64,000 nt of DNA from Chryseobacterium gleum. Lineage in GTDB: Bacteria; Bacteroidota; Bacteroidia; Flavobacteriales; Weeksellaceae. The stretch lies in contig NZ_LR134289.1 of the NCBI RefSeq assembly GCF_900636535.1, forward strand, positions 2,666,001 through 2,730,000, written 5' to 3'. The first letter of the stretch is position 1. Each line of letters opens with the position of its first letter. The notes under the pieces were generated by a model that was not told the DNA's origin, searched no databases, and saw only the letters and a program-made list of their open reading frames with translations. The translations under genes and the position numbers were made by a program. Below are positions 34,761 to 43,193 of the stretch, in pieces.

Positions 34761-34926
34761 GACATTAATTTTTATTATACTAAATATAAAAAATAATTAT
34801 TAATAAAATTCAACAAATACTGATAATCAATTAAATATATTTGATAAAAACTAAACAAAATATCATAAAATACCTTAAACACAACAACACAAGCAAAACA
34901 TAGTACCACATCTTACTTATAAAAAT

Positions 34927-34954
34927 TTTGTTTTTTAAGAATTTCGTAAATTTG
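34927..34954 (+). promoter_or_regulatory. dusB promoter, nearly leaderless
   Basis: TTTG (34927-34930) and TAAATTTG (34947-34954) are 16 bases apart. The ATG at 34959 is only four bases after the -7 element, so the mRNA is predicted to be leaderless or nearly so. Confidence 0.55.
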
Positions 34955-34958
34955 CACC

Positions 34959-35954
34959 ATGATAAAAATAGGCAACATAGAACTGCCGGAATTTCCACTT
35001 TTGCTGGCTCCGATGGAAGACGTAAGTGATCCTCCGTTCAGACGTTTGTGTAAGATGCATGGCGCAGATTTAATGTATTCGGAATTTATTTCTTCTGAAG
35101 GCTTAATTCGTGATGCTATCAAGAGCCGTAAAAAGCTTGATATTTTCGATTATGAAAGACCGGTCGGAATACAGATTTTCGGTGGAGATGAAGAAGCTAT
35201 GGCCATGTCTGCAAGAATTGTTGAAACGGTAAATCCGGATCTTGTAGATATTAATTTCGGATGCCCTGTAAAAAAAGTAGTGTGCAAAGGTGCAGGAGCT
35301 GGTGTTTTGAAAGATATCGACCTGATGGTCCGTCTTACAAAAGCCGTGGTAAGCTCTACTCACCTTTCGGTAACGGTAAAGACCCGTTTAGGATGGGACA
35401 GCACCAGCATTAATATTGATGAAGTGGCAGAACGTCTGCAGGAAACAGGAATCAAAGCTCTTACGATACATGCCAGAACACGTGCCCAGATGTATAAGGG
35501 TGAAGCTGACTGGGAGCATATTTCAAGAATCAAGCAAAATCCGAATATTGAGATTCCGATCTTCGGAAATGGTGATATAGACTCTGCTGAAAAAGCATTA
35601 GAATATAAACAAAAGTATGCATGCGACGGTATCATGATCGGGCGTGCAGCTATCGGATATCCATGGATATTTAACGAAATCAAGCATTTCTTTAAAACCG
35701 GGGAACACTTACCTGAACCGACAATTTCAGACAGATTATTAGCGGTTCGTCAACACGCAGAATGGAGTGCTGAATGGAAGGGAGAAAGATTAGGCTTGGT
35801 AGAAATGAGACAACATTACAGCAACTATTTCAGAGGTATTCCTCATTTTAAGGAGTTCAGAAAAAAATTCCTTGAAGTTTTCACCATGGAAGGAATGGAC
35901 AGCCTGATCAAAGAAACCCAACAATTCTACGAAGAATATCAGGCACAGCTATAA
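34959..35954 (+). CDS. dusB: tRNA-dihydrouridine synthase
   Basis: This FMN enzyme reduces uridine to dihydrouridine in the tRNA D-loop. It has 331 residues. It starts with IGNIELPEFPLLLAPMEDVS (flavin site), then VDINFGCPVKKVVCKGAGAG with the catalytic Cys, KTRLGWD, ALTIHARTRAQMYKG, FGNGDIDSAE and IMIGRAAIGYPWIF. All are typical of DusB. The C-terminal helical domain includes RQHYSNYFRGIPHFKEFRKK. It lies convergent to deoC with a shared terminator. Confidence 0.95.
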   Translation: MIKIGNIELPEFPLLLAPMEDVSDPPFRRLCKMHGADLMYSEFISSEGLIRDAIKSRKKLDIFDYERPVGIQIFGGDEEAMAMSARIVETVNPDLVDINFGCPVKKVVCKGAGAGVLKDIDLMVRLTKAVVSSTHLSVTVKTRLGWDSTSINIDEVAERLQETGIKALTIHARTRAQMYKGEADWEHISRIKQNPNIEIPIFGNGDIDSAEKALEYKQKYACDGIMIGRAAIGYPWIFNEIKHFFKTGEHLPEPTISDRLLAVRQHAEWSAEWKGERLGLVEMRQHYSNYFRGIPHFKEFRKKFLEVFTMEGMDSLIKETQQFYEEYQAQL

Positions 35955-35960
35955 AAATAA

Positions 35961-35989
35961 AAAAACCATCAGCAAAACTGATGGTTTTT
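35961..35989. terminator. Bidirectional terminator between dusB and deoC
   Basis: AAAAACCATCAG (35961-35972) pairs perfectly with CTGATGGTTTTT (35978-35989) around CAAAA, with A and T tracts on the two sides. Confidence 0.92.
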
Positions 35990-36007
35990 ATTTTATTAGG
36001 ATTTATA

Positions 36008-36751
36008 TTAATATCCTTCTGATGAAGTTTCATTTTTAATTAGTGCCAATGCTGAAGAGGTTCCGATTCTCTTTACTCCCATATTGATCATTTTCTCAGC
36101 ATCTTCAGGAGTTCTTACTCCTCCAGCTGCTTTTACAGGAAGCTTACCGGCGTTATTGAGCATAATTGCTATTCCTTCAAAGGTCGCTCCGTTAGGTTTT
36201 CCTTCAGCAGTCTTGTAGAATCCTGTTGATGACTTTACAAAAATTTTCGACAGTTCGTTTTCAGAGAAATTCTCTTCTGCCCAGGTAGAAATATTTTTAG
36301 TAAGATCTGCAATTTGTGCATCAGTCAAAGCTGCGATTTCTATAATCCATTTTGCAATTTTATGATGCTCTAGACATAGTTTAGTACATTGTACAAATTC
36401 CTCTTTTACCAGTGTTATATTTCCCTGCAGGTATGCAGTGTAGTTAATCACAAAATCCAGTTCATCGGCTCCATCCTCTATTGCTTTTGAAGCTTCTGCA
36501 AGCTTCTCTTCAATAGAATAAGTACCTTCATGAAAGCCTATTACAGTTCCTACTGCAACATTTGAATTTCTTTCCTGAATATATTTCTTGATCTCAGATA
36601 CATAATCCGGACGAATCATCACGGCAAAGATTCCATTATCTATGGCTTCCTGCGCAAGTTGTTTATCTTTTTGAAGTGTTTCCTCGTGGGATATACCTGA
36701 TTGCTCTGGTGTTTTCAGGTAAGTAGAATCCAAATATTGGGCTATGTTCAT
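36008..36751 (-). CDS. deoC: Deoxyribose-phosphate aldolase
   Basis: The enzyme cleaves 2-deoxyribose 5-phosphate to glyceraldehyde 3-phosphate and acetaldehyde in deoxynucleoside breakdown. It has 247 residues. Motifs are LDSTYLKTPEQ at the N-terminus, TVIGFHEGTYS, the ELDFVINYTAYLQG region, the Schiff-base lysine in FVKSSTGFYKTAEGK, and VKAAGGVRTPEDAE near the C-terminus. It starts four bases after the stop of an Lrp-type regulator, and an exonuclease-family gene precedes that, so the three form an operon. Confidence 0.94.
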   Translation of the reverse strand: MNIAQYLDSTYLKTPEQSGISHEETLQKDKQLAQEAIDNGIFAVMIRPDYVSEIKKYIQERNSNVAVGTVIGFHEGTYSIEEKLAEASKAIEDGADELDFVINYTAYLQGNITLVKEEFVQCTKLCLEHHKIAKWIIEIAALTDAQIADLTKNISTWAEENFSENELSKIFVKSSTGFYKTAEGKPNGATFEGIAIMLNNAGKLPVKAAGGVRTPEDAEKMINMGVKRIGTSSALALIKNETSSEGY

Positions 36752-36755
36752 GTCG

Positions 36756-37226
36756 TTATACTTTCAATTGTCTGTAAATACCTTGTTCCAAAGATATAAA
36801 AGTTTCTGTTCTTGTTACTCCCTTCAGCTTTTGAAGTTTGCTAAGGATCTGCATTAGATGATCATTATCTTTACAAAGAACTTTCAGGAATATGGTATAG
36901 TTCCCTGTAGTATAGTGGGCCTCCACTACTTCGTTGATATCATGCAAAGACTTTACCACTTCCGGATAGTGGCTTGGCTGATCCAAAAATACACCAATGT
37001 AGGAAATCACCTTATATCCAATTTTCTTAGGATTAAGGAACGAAATTGAATTTTCAATAACTCCTGCATGTTCGAGTTTTTTGATTCTTTGATGCACTGC
37101 AGTGGTGGAAATTCCGACATTTTTTGAAATGTGGGCTAAAGAAGTTTTAGCATTATCCATCAGCATGTAGATAATTTCCTTGTCAATAGAATCCAAATGA
37201 TAGCTTGTGTTGCTCGAATTTTTCAT
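36756..37226 (-). CDS. Lrp/AsnC family transcriptional regulator
   Basis: This 156-residue DNA-binding regulator has an N-terminal winged helix (TSLAHISKNVGISTTAVHQRIKKLEHAGVI, about residues 28-57) and a C-terminal RAM effector domain (VISYIGVFLDQ, EVVEAHYTTGNYTIFLKVLCKD). Lrp/AsnC members respond to amino acids or similar small molecules and bind as octamers or dimers. It lies directly before deoC in the same transcript, so it may regulate that operon or act elsewhere. The effector is unknown. Confidence 0.92.
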   Translation of the reverse strand: MKNSSNTSYHLDSIDKEIIYMLMDNAKTSLAHISKNVGISTTAVHQRIKKLEHAGVIENSISFLNPKKIGYKVISYIGVFLDQPSHYPEVVKSLHDINEVVEAHYTTGNYTIFLKVLCKDNDHLMQILSKLQKLKGVTRTETFISLEQGIYRQLKV

Positions 37227-37254
37227 TTTCTACTTTTTTTATTATTTATGTTTT

Positions 37255-38190
37255 TTACTGTAAATTTTTAAATTTTACAAAAACCGGAAAGTGATCACTG
37301 TATCCGCCCAAATACCGTGTACCGGCATAAGTACGGAAAGGCCGTCCTTCAAAATTCCTGGTCCGGCTGCGGATTTTTTCAGAATTAAATATATGAGCAT
37401 CCTGAAAAGCCAGCGTCTTATTATCAAGAAGAGATCTTGACATAATGATCTGATCATACAGCAATCCAGATTTATAATGAAAAGTAGAATAATTTCTTGT
37501 AGAAAACAATTGTTGAAAAGGGTTCACTAAAACCTTCTCATGCTCATTGTCATAGAGAATCTGTACTAAATTTTCATCATCCGGGTTTTCGTTAAAATCA
37601 CCACACAATATGACATGCTCTTTATCAGCATCCACTATTTTCATAATCCGTTGCCGGATTTCATTTAATATAAAGGCTCTTTTAGGCTTATTAATATCTT
37701 TTTCGCGTTTAGAGGGAAGATGCGCGATAAATACATTAATAATTTCCCCTTTATATTTAATTTTTGAAAAAAGTACGTCTCTTGTCGTGTCGTAATTTTC
37801 TGTGTTTTTATTTACTATTTCAAAAAAGAAAGTAATGGTTTCTGAATCTATTACCTCTACTTTATTTTTATCATATAACATGGCTACATCCACTTTTCTT
37901 TCGTCCATGGAATTATAATGTACAATTCCATATTCCGAATTAAAGGGCTCCATCTCCACAAGATCTTCCAAAACTTTCCTTCCGGAAACTTCAGACAATC
38001 CTATCATAAATGGCAGAACACCATTATCCTCCTTCATCAGCTGAAATACGTGGGAGATTTTGAAAAGCTTATTTCTATATCTCTTTTCATCCCAATTCCT
38101 TAATCCTGACCGGGTAGGATCTAATTTATGGACAGGTTTCGGATCGGGTAAAAATAAATTTTCAACATTATAAAAAGAGAACAGCTCCAT
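37255..38190 (-). CDS. Endonuclease/exonuclease/phosphatase family protein
   Basis: This 311-residue protein has the exonuclease III/DNase I fold. It begins ELFSFYNVENLF (Asn of the fold), with GLSEVSGRKVLEDLVE (metal-ligand Glu), VFIAHLPSKREKD (His), VILCGDFNENPDDE (Asp-Asn) and a C-terminal YSDHFPVFVKFK (catalytic Asp-His). It lacks a signal peptide, so it is probably cytoplasmic. The substrate could be nucleic acid or a phosphoester. It stands 28 bp ahead of the Lrp-type gene, probably the first gene of that operon. Confidence 0.88.
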   Translation of the reverse strand: MELFSFYNVENLFLPDPKPVHKLDPTRSGLRNWDEKRYRNKLFKISHVFQLMKEDNGVLPFMIGLSEVSGRKVLEDLVEMEPFNSEYGIVHYNSMDERKVDVAMLYDKNKVEVIDSETITFFFEIVNKNTENYDTTRDVLFSKIKYKGEIINVFIAHLPSKREKDINKPKRAFILNEIRQRIMKIVDADKEHVILCGDFNENPDDENLVQILYDNEHEKVLVNPFQQLFSTRNYSTFHYKSGLLYDQIIMSRSLLDNKTLAFQDAHIFNSEKIRSRTRNFEGRPFRTYAGTRYLGGYSDHFPVFVKFKNLQ

Positions 38191-38567
38191 CTACACTAAT
38201 TTCTAAACTTTTAATTATTATGTTCTTTTTCTTTTGCAATGTAAATTTATTATTTTTTTTCAAATTTTCTTTGATTTATTTCGAAGCGAGCAAATCAATT
38301 TCCAATAAAAAACAGTCCAAATATAGTAAAAAATACCAATGAAATCAGCTATAATAAATTAATTTTTCAACTATTGATGAGTTTTTATACATTAATCAAA
38401 ATTGAGACAATATATAAAATCCGAAATAATAGAAATAAAATTTCAATTTAAAATTAGAAATATTAATATTTTTCGCACTTATTAAATTAATAACAAATAT
38501 TATTCCATTTATAATTAACAAATGGAATTAAATACATAATTAAAAATTGGATAATTCTGACGATCGC
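38191..38567. other. Very AT-rich non-coding gap
   Basis: There is no ORF. It contains an inverted repeat, ATTCCATTT (38502-38510) with AAATGGAAT (38520-38528), about 35 bases beyond the trmD stop. On the minus strand it could end trmD transcription only poorly, as there is no T tract. The rest is A/T-rich DNA with no pattern that I can name. Confidence 0.5.
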
Positions 38568-39239
38568 TTACAGTAAATCAGGACGTTTTTCTCTGGTAAT
38601 TCTTACAGCCTCATCATGACGCCATTCTTCAATCTTCCCGAAATTTCCGCTTAAGAGGATTTTAGGAACGTCCAGACCTTTATAGCTCTCAGGCCGGGTA
38701 TAAATTGGCGGTGAAAGAAGGTCATCCTGAAAACTGTCTGTTAAAGCACTTTGTTCATCATTTAAAACTCCGGGAAGCAATCTGATCACCGAATCTGCAA
38801 GCACACAGGCAGCAAGTTCTCCTCCGGTAAGCACATAGTCTCCAATGGAAATCTCTTTAGTGATATGGAGATCCCGCACTCTCTGATCTATTCCTTTATA
38901 ATGTCCGCAGAGAAAGATCAGATTCTCCTTAATGGAAAGCGTATTGGCAATTTTTTGGTTTAAAGTAACGCCATCCGGTGTCAGATAAATTACTTCGTCA
39001 TAACTTCTTTGAGATTTAAGCTCAGAAATACATTTATCCAATGGCTCAACCATCATGACCATTCCCGCTCCGCCTCCGTAAGGCTCATCATCAATCTGTC
39101 TGTGTTTATTGGTAGCCCAGTCTCTCAAATGATGAAAATGTACTTCCACCAGTCCCTTATCCATAGCTCTTTTCAAAATAGAAGTTTTGAAAGGACTTTC
39201 CATCAATTCCGGAAGTACGCTTATTATGTCAATTCTCAT
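38568..39239 (-). CDS. trmD: tRNA (guanine-N1)-methyltransferase
   Basis: This SPOUT methyltransferase makes m1G37 in tRNA, preventing frameshifts. It has 223 residues. Motifs are [49 protein letters not shown] (knot region) and [15 protein letters not shown] with the SAM loop, plus the C-terminal [13 protein letters not shown]. It overlaps the end of the upstream NADH dehydrogenase gene by four bases (ATGA), so the two are translationally coupled. Confidence 0.96.
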   Translation of the reverse strand: MRIDIISVLPELMESPFKTSILKRAMDKGLVEVHFHHLRDWATNKHRQIDDEPYGGGAGMVMMVEPLDKCISELKSQRSYDEVIYLTPDGVTLNQKIANTLSIKENLIFLCGHYKGIDQRVRDLHITKEISIGDYVLTGGELAACVLADSVIRLLPGVLNDEQSALTDSFQDDLLSPPIYTRPESYKGLDVPKILLSGNFGKIEEWRHDEAVRITREKRPDLL

Positions 39240-40498
39240 TGTAATGTTCCGTTTTTCTTAGTCGGTATAATAATTAATCTTAAAGAAGAATCTTTGTTGA
39301 TATAGCTCCACATCCAGTTAAAGAATATGGCCAGCTTATTTCGAACGCTCAAAATTAGCATTAAATGGAGAAACATCCAGAAATACCACGCCAGAAATCC
39401 CTGAAATTTTATAAACGGCAGATCGACAACGGCTCTGTGCTTTCCAATAGTCGCCAGAGAGCCTTTATCATCATACTCATATTCTTTCCATTCCTGCTGA
39501 TTCTTCTTTAATAAATTTTTACCTAAATTTTTTGCCTGATTAATGGCTACATTCGCTACCTGAGGATGCCCTTGGGGATATTTTGGGGTTTCCATATAGG
39601 CAATGTCCCCGATAGCGTAAATGTTATCGTAACCTTTTATTTTGTTATATCGGTCTACAATATATCTGTTCCTTATTAATTTTTCCTCCGGAAAACCTCC
39701 TACAACATTTCCTGTAACTCCTGCTGCCCAGATCACATTATTGGATGGAATTTCCTTACCACTTCTGAGATGTACTTTATCACCGTCATAATCTGTTACC
39801 ACTTCCCCACTCAAAAAAGTTACACCAAGGTCTTTAAGGTATTTTTCAGATTTTTCCTGCGCCTCGCTGCTCATTACTGCAAGCGGCTTTTCTGTAGAGC
39901 TTACCAGAATAATCTTCAGATGATCAAAATTCATATAAGGATAATCTCTTGGAAGGATATCTTTTTTCATTTCAGCAAAAGCACCTGCCAATTCTACCCC
40001 CGTCGGCCCGCTTCCCACAATAACGATATTCCAGTTACCATCGTCGCTTCGGCTTTTTTCAATAATCAGTTTTTCAAAGGTCATCAGAACATGGTTTCTG
40101 ATGCTGATGGCTTCCTGGGTATTTTTCATTCCGAAAGCTTTTCCTTCCAGTTCTTTGTTACCGAAAAAATTAGTTTTACAGCCCGTTGCAATGATGAGTT
40201 TATCGTAAGTAAATTCTGCTTCGTCGGTAATCACCTTATGGTTAGCAGGATCAATTTCTTTCACCTCTGTCATACGGAACTGTGTGTTTCTGGACTGCTG
40301 AAAAATCTTTCTGAAGGGAAAAGAAATGTTGGAAGGTTCTATCCTTCCTGAGGCTACCTGATAAAAAAGCGGCTGAAACATATGGTGGTTCATCCGGTCA
40401 AGAACAATGACCTTTTTATTCTTGTTATTCAATGTTTTTGCAAGCTGCAGCCCCGCAAATCCTCCTCCTATAATGATGATTTTTTCGCGTGTTTCCAT
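39236..40498 (-). CDS. NAD(P)/FAD-dependent oxidoreductase (type II NADH dehydrogenase-like)
   Basis: This 420-residue protein has an N-terminal FAD Rossmann fold ([17 protein letters not shown], residues 5-21) and a second one for NADH ([20 protein letters not shown], about 160-180). The family segment [18 protein letters not shown], the AIGDIAY motif and a C-terminal hydrophobic stretch ([16 protein letters not shown]) suit membrane-bound NDH-2. It probably passes electrons from NADH to menaquinone without pumping. The start is ATG 40498, three codons inside the longest frame. It is coupled to trmD, an unusual partner. Confidence 0.9.
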   Translation of the reverse strand: METREKIIIIGGGFAGLQLAKTLNNKNKKVIVLDRMNHHMFQPLFYQVASGRIEPSNISFPFRKIFQQSRNTQFRMTEVKEIDPANHKVITDEAEFTYDKLIIATGCKTNFFGNKELEGKAFGMKNTQEAISIRNHVLMTFEKLIIEKSRSDDGNWNIVIVGSGPTGVELAGAFAEMKKDILPRDYPYMNFDHLKIILVSSTEKPLAVMSSEAQEKSEKYLKDLGVTFLSGEVVTDYDGDKVHLRSGKEIPSNNVIWAAGVTGNVVGGFPEEKLIRNRYIVDRYNKIKGYDNIYAIGDIAYMETPKYPQGHPQVANVAINQAKNLGKNLLKKNQQEWKEYEYDDKGSLATIGKHRAVVDLPFIKFQGFLAWYFWMFLHLMLILSVRNKLAIFFNWMWSYINKDSSLRLIIIPTKKNGTLQ

Positions 40499-40563
40499 AA
40501 TACACAAATTTACTGATTTTATTTAGCATTTAGCAGTGAAAAAAGTTAGTTTTGCAAAACTTT

Positions 40564-41427
40564 ATGACACCGAGAAAGTACACCAAAAAAACTGCCAAAC
40601 GAGTCCACAAATCCCGACGGAAGAAGTATTTTTTCCGGAGGTGGGTGATATTGGCAATATTAATTATAGCACTGATAGGAACCGGTTTTTATTTAAAACA
40701 GACCGTTAGTTATTATTATGCCCTGTACTTTAATAAATTTAAGCATAAAAAACTTCATAACAGTGAAAAGGAAGCGGCAAGAATCCAGAGAATCTTAGCG
40801 AGTAACCTTGATAAAACCTATGGCTTTGACGTTTCCCACTATCAGAACAGGGAGGATATCAAATGGGACAGCCTAAGCATTGGAAATAAAACAATTCCAC
40901 TGGAGTTTGTGGTGATGCGTGCAACCATGGGAAACCGAAGTGCCGACAAGCATTTTGATGAGTTCTGGGAAAGCGCTAAAAAACACGATCTTATCCGTGG
41001 AGCTTACCATTTTTACAGAGCGGATGAAGATCCTGTGATCCAGGCCAATAATTTTTTAGAAAATGTAAAACTTGAAAGCGGAGACCTTCCTCCGATTCTT
41101 GATATTGAAAAAATCCCGAAACGTAAAACCAACAAAAAGCTGGTTGAAGACCTGAAGGTGTGGTGCAAAATTATAGAAGATGCCTATGGTGAAAAACCTA
41201 TCATCTACACGTACTATCATTACTATAAAGATTTTCTGAAAGGTGAATTTGACGGCTATCCCTTATGGCTGGCCAATTATAATGATGTTCCCTCCCCTTC
41301 TCCAGATGACCAGTGGGACTTCTGGCAATTTACAGAAAACGGAATTGTACACGGCATCAATGCAAAAGTGGATCTCGATATTTACAATGGCAGTTCATGG
41401 TCGTTGAAAAGACTGACACTGGATTAG
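40564..41427 (+). CDS. GH25 family lysozyme, membrane-anchored
   Basis: This is a 287-residue muramidase-like protein. A basic N-terminus (KYTKKTAKRVHKSRRKKY) precedes a single membrane helix (about 29-49, WVILAILIIALIGTGFYL), and the GH25 domain follows from about residue 87. It contains YGFDVSHYQ (Asp), GAYHFYRADEDP, the catalytic-type LPPILDIEKIP (Asp-x-Glu) and WQFTENGIVHGI. GH25 enzymes cleave the sugar backbone of peptidoglycan, so a role in cell-wall remodelling is likely. The ATG at 40564 is preferred over the TTG at 40552. Confidence 0.9.
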   Translation: MTPRKYTKKTAKRVHKSRRKKYFFRRWVILAILIIALIGTGFYLKQTVSYYYALYFNKFKHKKLHNSEKEAARIQRILASNLDKTYGFDVSHYQNREDIKWDSLSIGNKTIPLEFVVMRATMGNRSADKHFDEFWESAKKHDLIRGAYHFYRADEDPVIQANNFLENVKLESGDLPPILDIEKIPKRKTNKKLVEDLKVWCKIIEDAYGEKPIIYTYYHYYKDFLKGEFDGYPLWLANYNDVPSPSPDDQWDFWQFTENGIVHGINAKVDLDIYNGSSWSLKRLTLD

Positions 41428-41486
41428 GATGAAAAATGTATGTTGAATCGGCTGATCGGTTTTTCAGCTGCTCAGGTACACCAGCA

Positions 41487-42344
41487 TTAATCATTTTCAT
41501 TCTGATTATTGCTGTCGTTGTTATCCATTTTCACATCAATATTAATGGCTGGTGCAGCAATGGTCATTTTCTGCCAGTCACCATAAAACTCTCTTATAAA
41601 TCCTGTTCTGAACAAAGCTGCGCTTATTTTGATCCTGCCGTCAAATGCTTTTAAAAACTGTATACCAATAAAGAATTTTCCCTGCACCCAGATATTACGA
41701 TCATTCACATCCAGAGTATATGTTCCGTCTTTGATCATATCTTCAGTGAGCTCAACTGTAATTTCTTCGTCAAGAATATTCTTATCCGGAAATCCATTTT
41801 TTTCACTATAAATACTATATCTCATCAAGACAGGCTGTGCAGAAACATAACTGGCGATATTCAGATTGATATTTTTAATTTTTGATCTTTTTTTAGCATT
41901 GAATTCTAAAGCTGTTTCTCCGAGAAAACTTTTCATATCAAATTCCGGATTTACGGAATAAATAACACTTTTCGTCTTTGTATTAACTCCCCAATTTTTA
42001 TCAACCAGTTTTTTCGGCTTAATGGTAACCTCTTTAATATTTTTAGTTTTTTCTGTTAAAAATATTTTTTGCTGATGATGTTGTTTAAAACTCTGAACGG
42101 TTTCATGATAAAGATCATAGCCAGGCACCTCTATTTTGATGGTCTGCAGGGGATCAACACTGGAAAGATCTATTGAAAAATTTCCTTTTTCATCAGAGAT
42201 TGTACCGGTTGAACTCTTTTCTATCCCAACTTTCACATAGGGAATCGGCTTATTTTCATTTTTGGCAATAACGGTTCCGGAAATAACCTGTGCTTTAAGG
42301 GCAATGACAGGAATAAGAAAAAACAGAGTATGGAATATTTTCAT
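41487..42344 (-). CDS. Carboxypeptidase-regulatory-like domain protein, exported
   Basis: This 285-residue protein has a signal peptide (MKIFHTLFFLIPVIALKAQ). A CarboxypepD_reg-like beta-sandwich follows (about 20-95: VISGTVIAKNENKPIPYVKVG, GTISDEKGNFSID), of the type found at the N-terminus of TonB-dependent receptors. The rest (about 100-285) is not recognised and has strand-rich segments. It lacks a plug or barrel, so it is a stand-alone envelope protein. The start is ATG 42344, six codons inside the longest frame, to put the signal first. Confidence 0.8.
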   Translation of the reverse strand: MKIFHTLFFLIPVIALKAQVISGTVIAKNENKPIPYVKVGIEKSSTGTISDEKGNFSIDLSSVDPLQTIKIEVPGYDLYHETVQSFKQHHQQKIFLTEKTKNIKEVTIKPKKLVDKNWGVNTKTKSVIYSVNPEFDMKSFLGETALEFNAKKRSKIKNINLNIASYVSAQPVLMRYSIYSEKNGFPDKNILDEEITVELTEDMIKDGTYTLDVNDRNIWVQGKFFIGIQFLKAFDGRIKISAALFRTGFIREFYGDWQKMTIAAPAINIDVKMDNNDSNNQNEND

Positions 42345-42472
42345 GTTAAAAGTTTGACGCAAACTTATTTATTTTGAACATTCTGAGCTCCCAATACTTT
42401 CTTAAATTTATCCTGTCTTTAGTTAAAATTATTTTAAAAATTCCCAGAATTTATATGATTTAATCCTTAGAG

Positions 42473-42985
42473 TTAAAGGATACTCATAATTTCTTCCCAG
42501 GAGTGAACCCTTTTGTAAGTATCATTTTCGATCAACTCATTATGAGGCTGGGTGAAAATTAATCTCTGACCGGAAAAATGATCTAAGTTTTTAGGATAAT
42601 CATCAATCATGACATCTCCGGAGACTACTTTTTTGCTTCCACAAAGAACAATCTGTTCCCATGTAATGAATGGAAAATGTTCCGCGAGCCAGTCGTATTT
42701 TTCTCTTAAGCTGTTGGGAAATTCCATTCCGGCTGACACAATATAAAGTTCATATTTACTGTTCAGATATTCTATTGCTTCACGGCTGCCCTTCATTACC
42801 GGTAAAGTTCTGAAAAAACCTACTTCATTAACGTGTTTTTTTCCGTTTGGAAAGGCTTCTATCTCCGGCTTTCCTACTAAATCATTGATATTAACTTCTC
42901 TTCCGGTATCTCTTTTTTCAAATTGCACCAGCTGATGATACACATCTGCCATTACCCCATCCATGTCAACAATTACTTTTTTCAT
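42473..42985 (-). CDS. 5'(3')-deoxyribonucleotidase-like HAD phosphatase
   Basis: This 170-residue HAD-fold enzyme of the NT5C type has the nucleophile motif VDMDGVMAD (residues 5-13), IVSAG (second motif), and the DVMIDDYPKNL motif carrying the C-terminal acidic pair. The family removes phosphate from deoxynucleoside 5'- or 3'-monophosphates and helps control dNTP pools. The start is ATG 42985. No partner gene is evident. Confidence 0.87.
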   Translation of the reverse strand: MKKVIVDMDGVMADVYHQLVQFEKRDTGREVNINDLVGKPEIEAFPNGKKHVNEVGFFRTLPVMKGSREAIEYLNSKYELYIVSAGMEFPNSLREKYDWLAEHFPFITWEQIVLCGSKKVVSGDVMIDDYPKNLDHFSGQRLIFTQPHNELIENDTYKRVHSWEEIMSIL

Positions 42986-43193
42986 TACTTCAATCAGATT
43001 TTGTATTATTATTTTTTTAAGAACTATTTACATTGCAGCCAATCAAATTTACTGAATAGTTTTTTCAGTACTTCCCTCAGGTTTATTAAAAAATTATAAA
43101 TATTGATTTATAAAAGAGGTTGCAGAAAATTTCAGGTACATTTTCGTATTTTTGCGGTTCAATTCCAAATTAAAATCAAACCATTAATTCCCA

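Noticed and set aside
39770..40351. 193-codon plus-strand open frame
   Set aside because: It lies wholly antisense to the NADH dehydrogenase gene, whose motifs are clear, and its own translation has no recognisable domain and many Phe/His/Ser runs.
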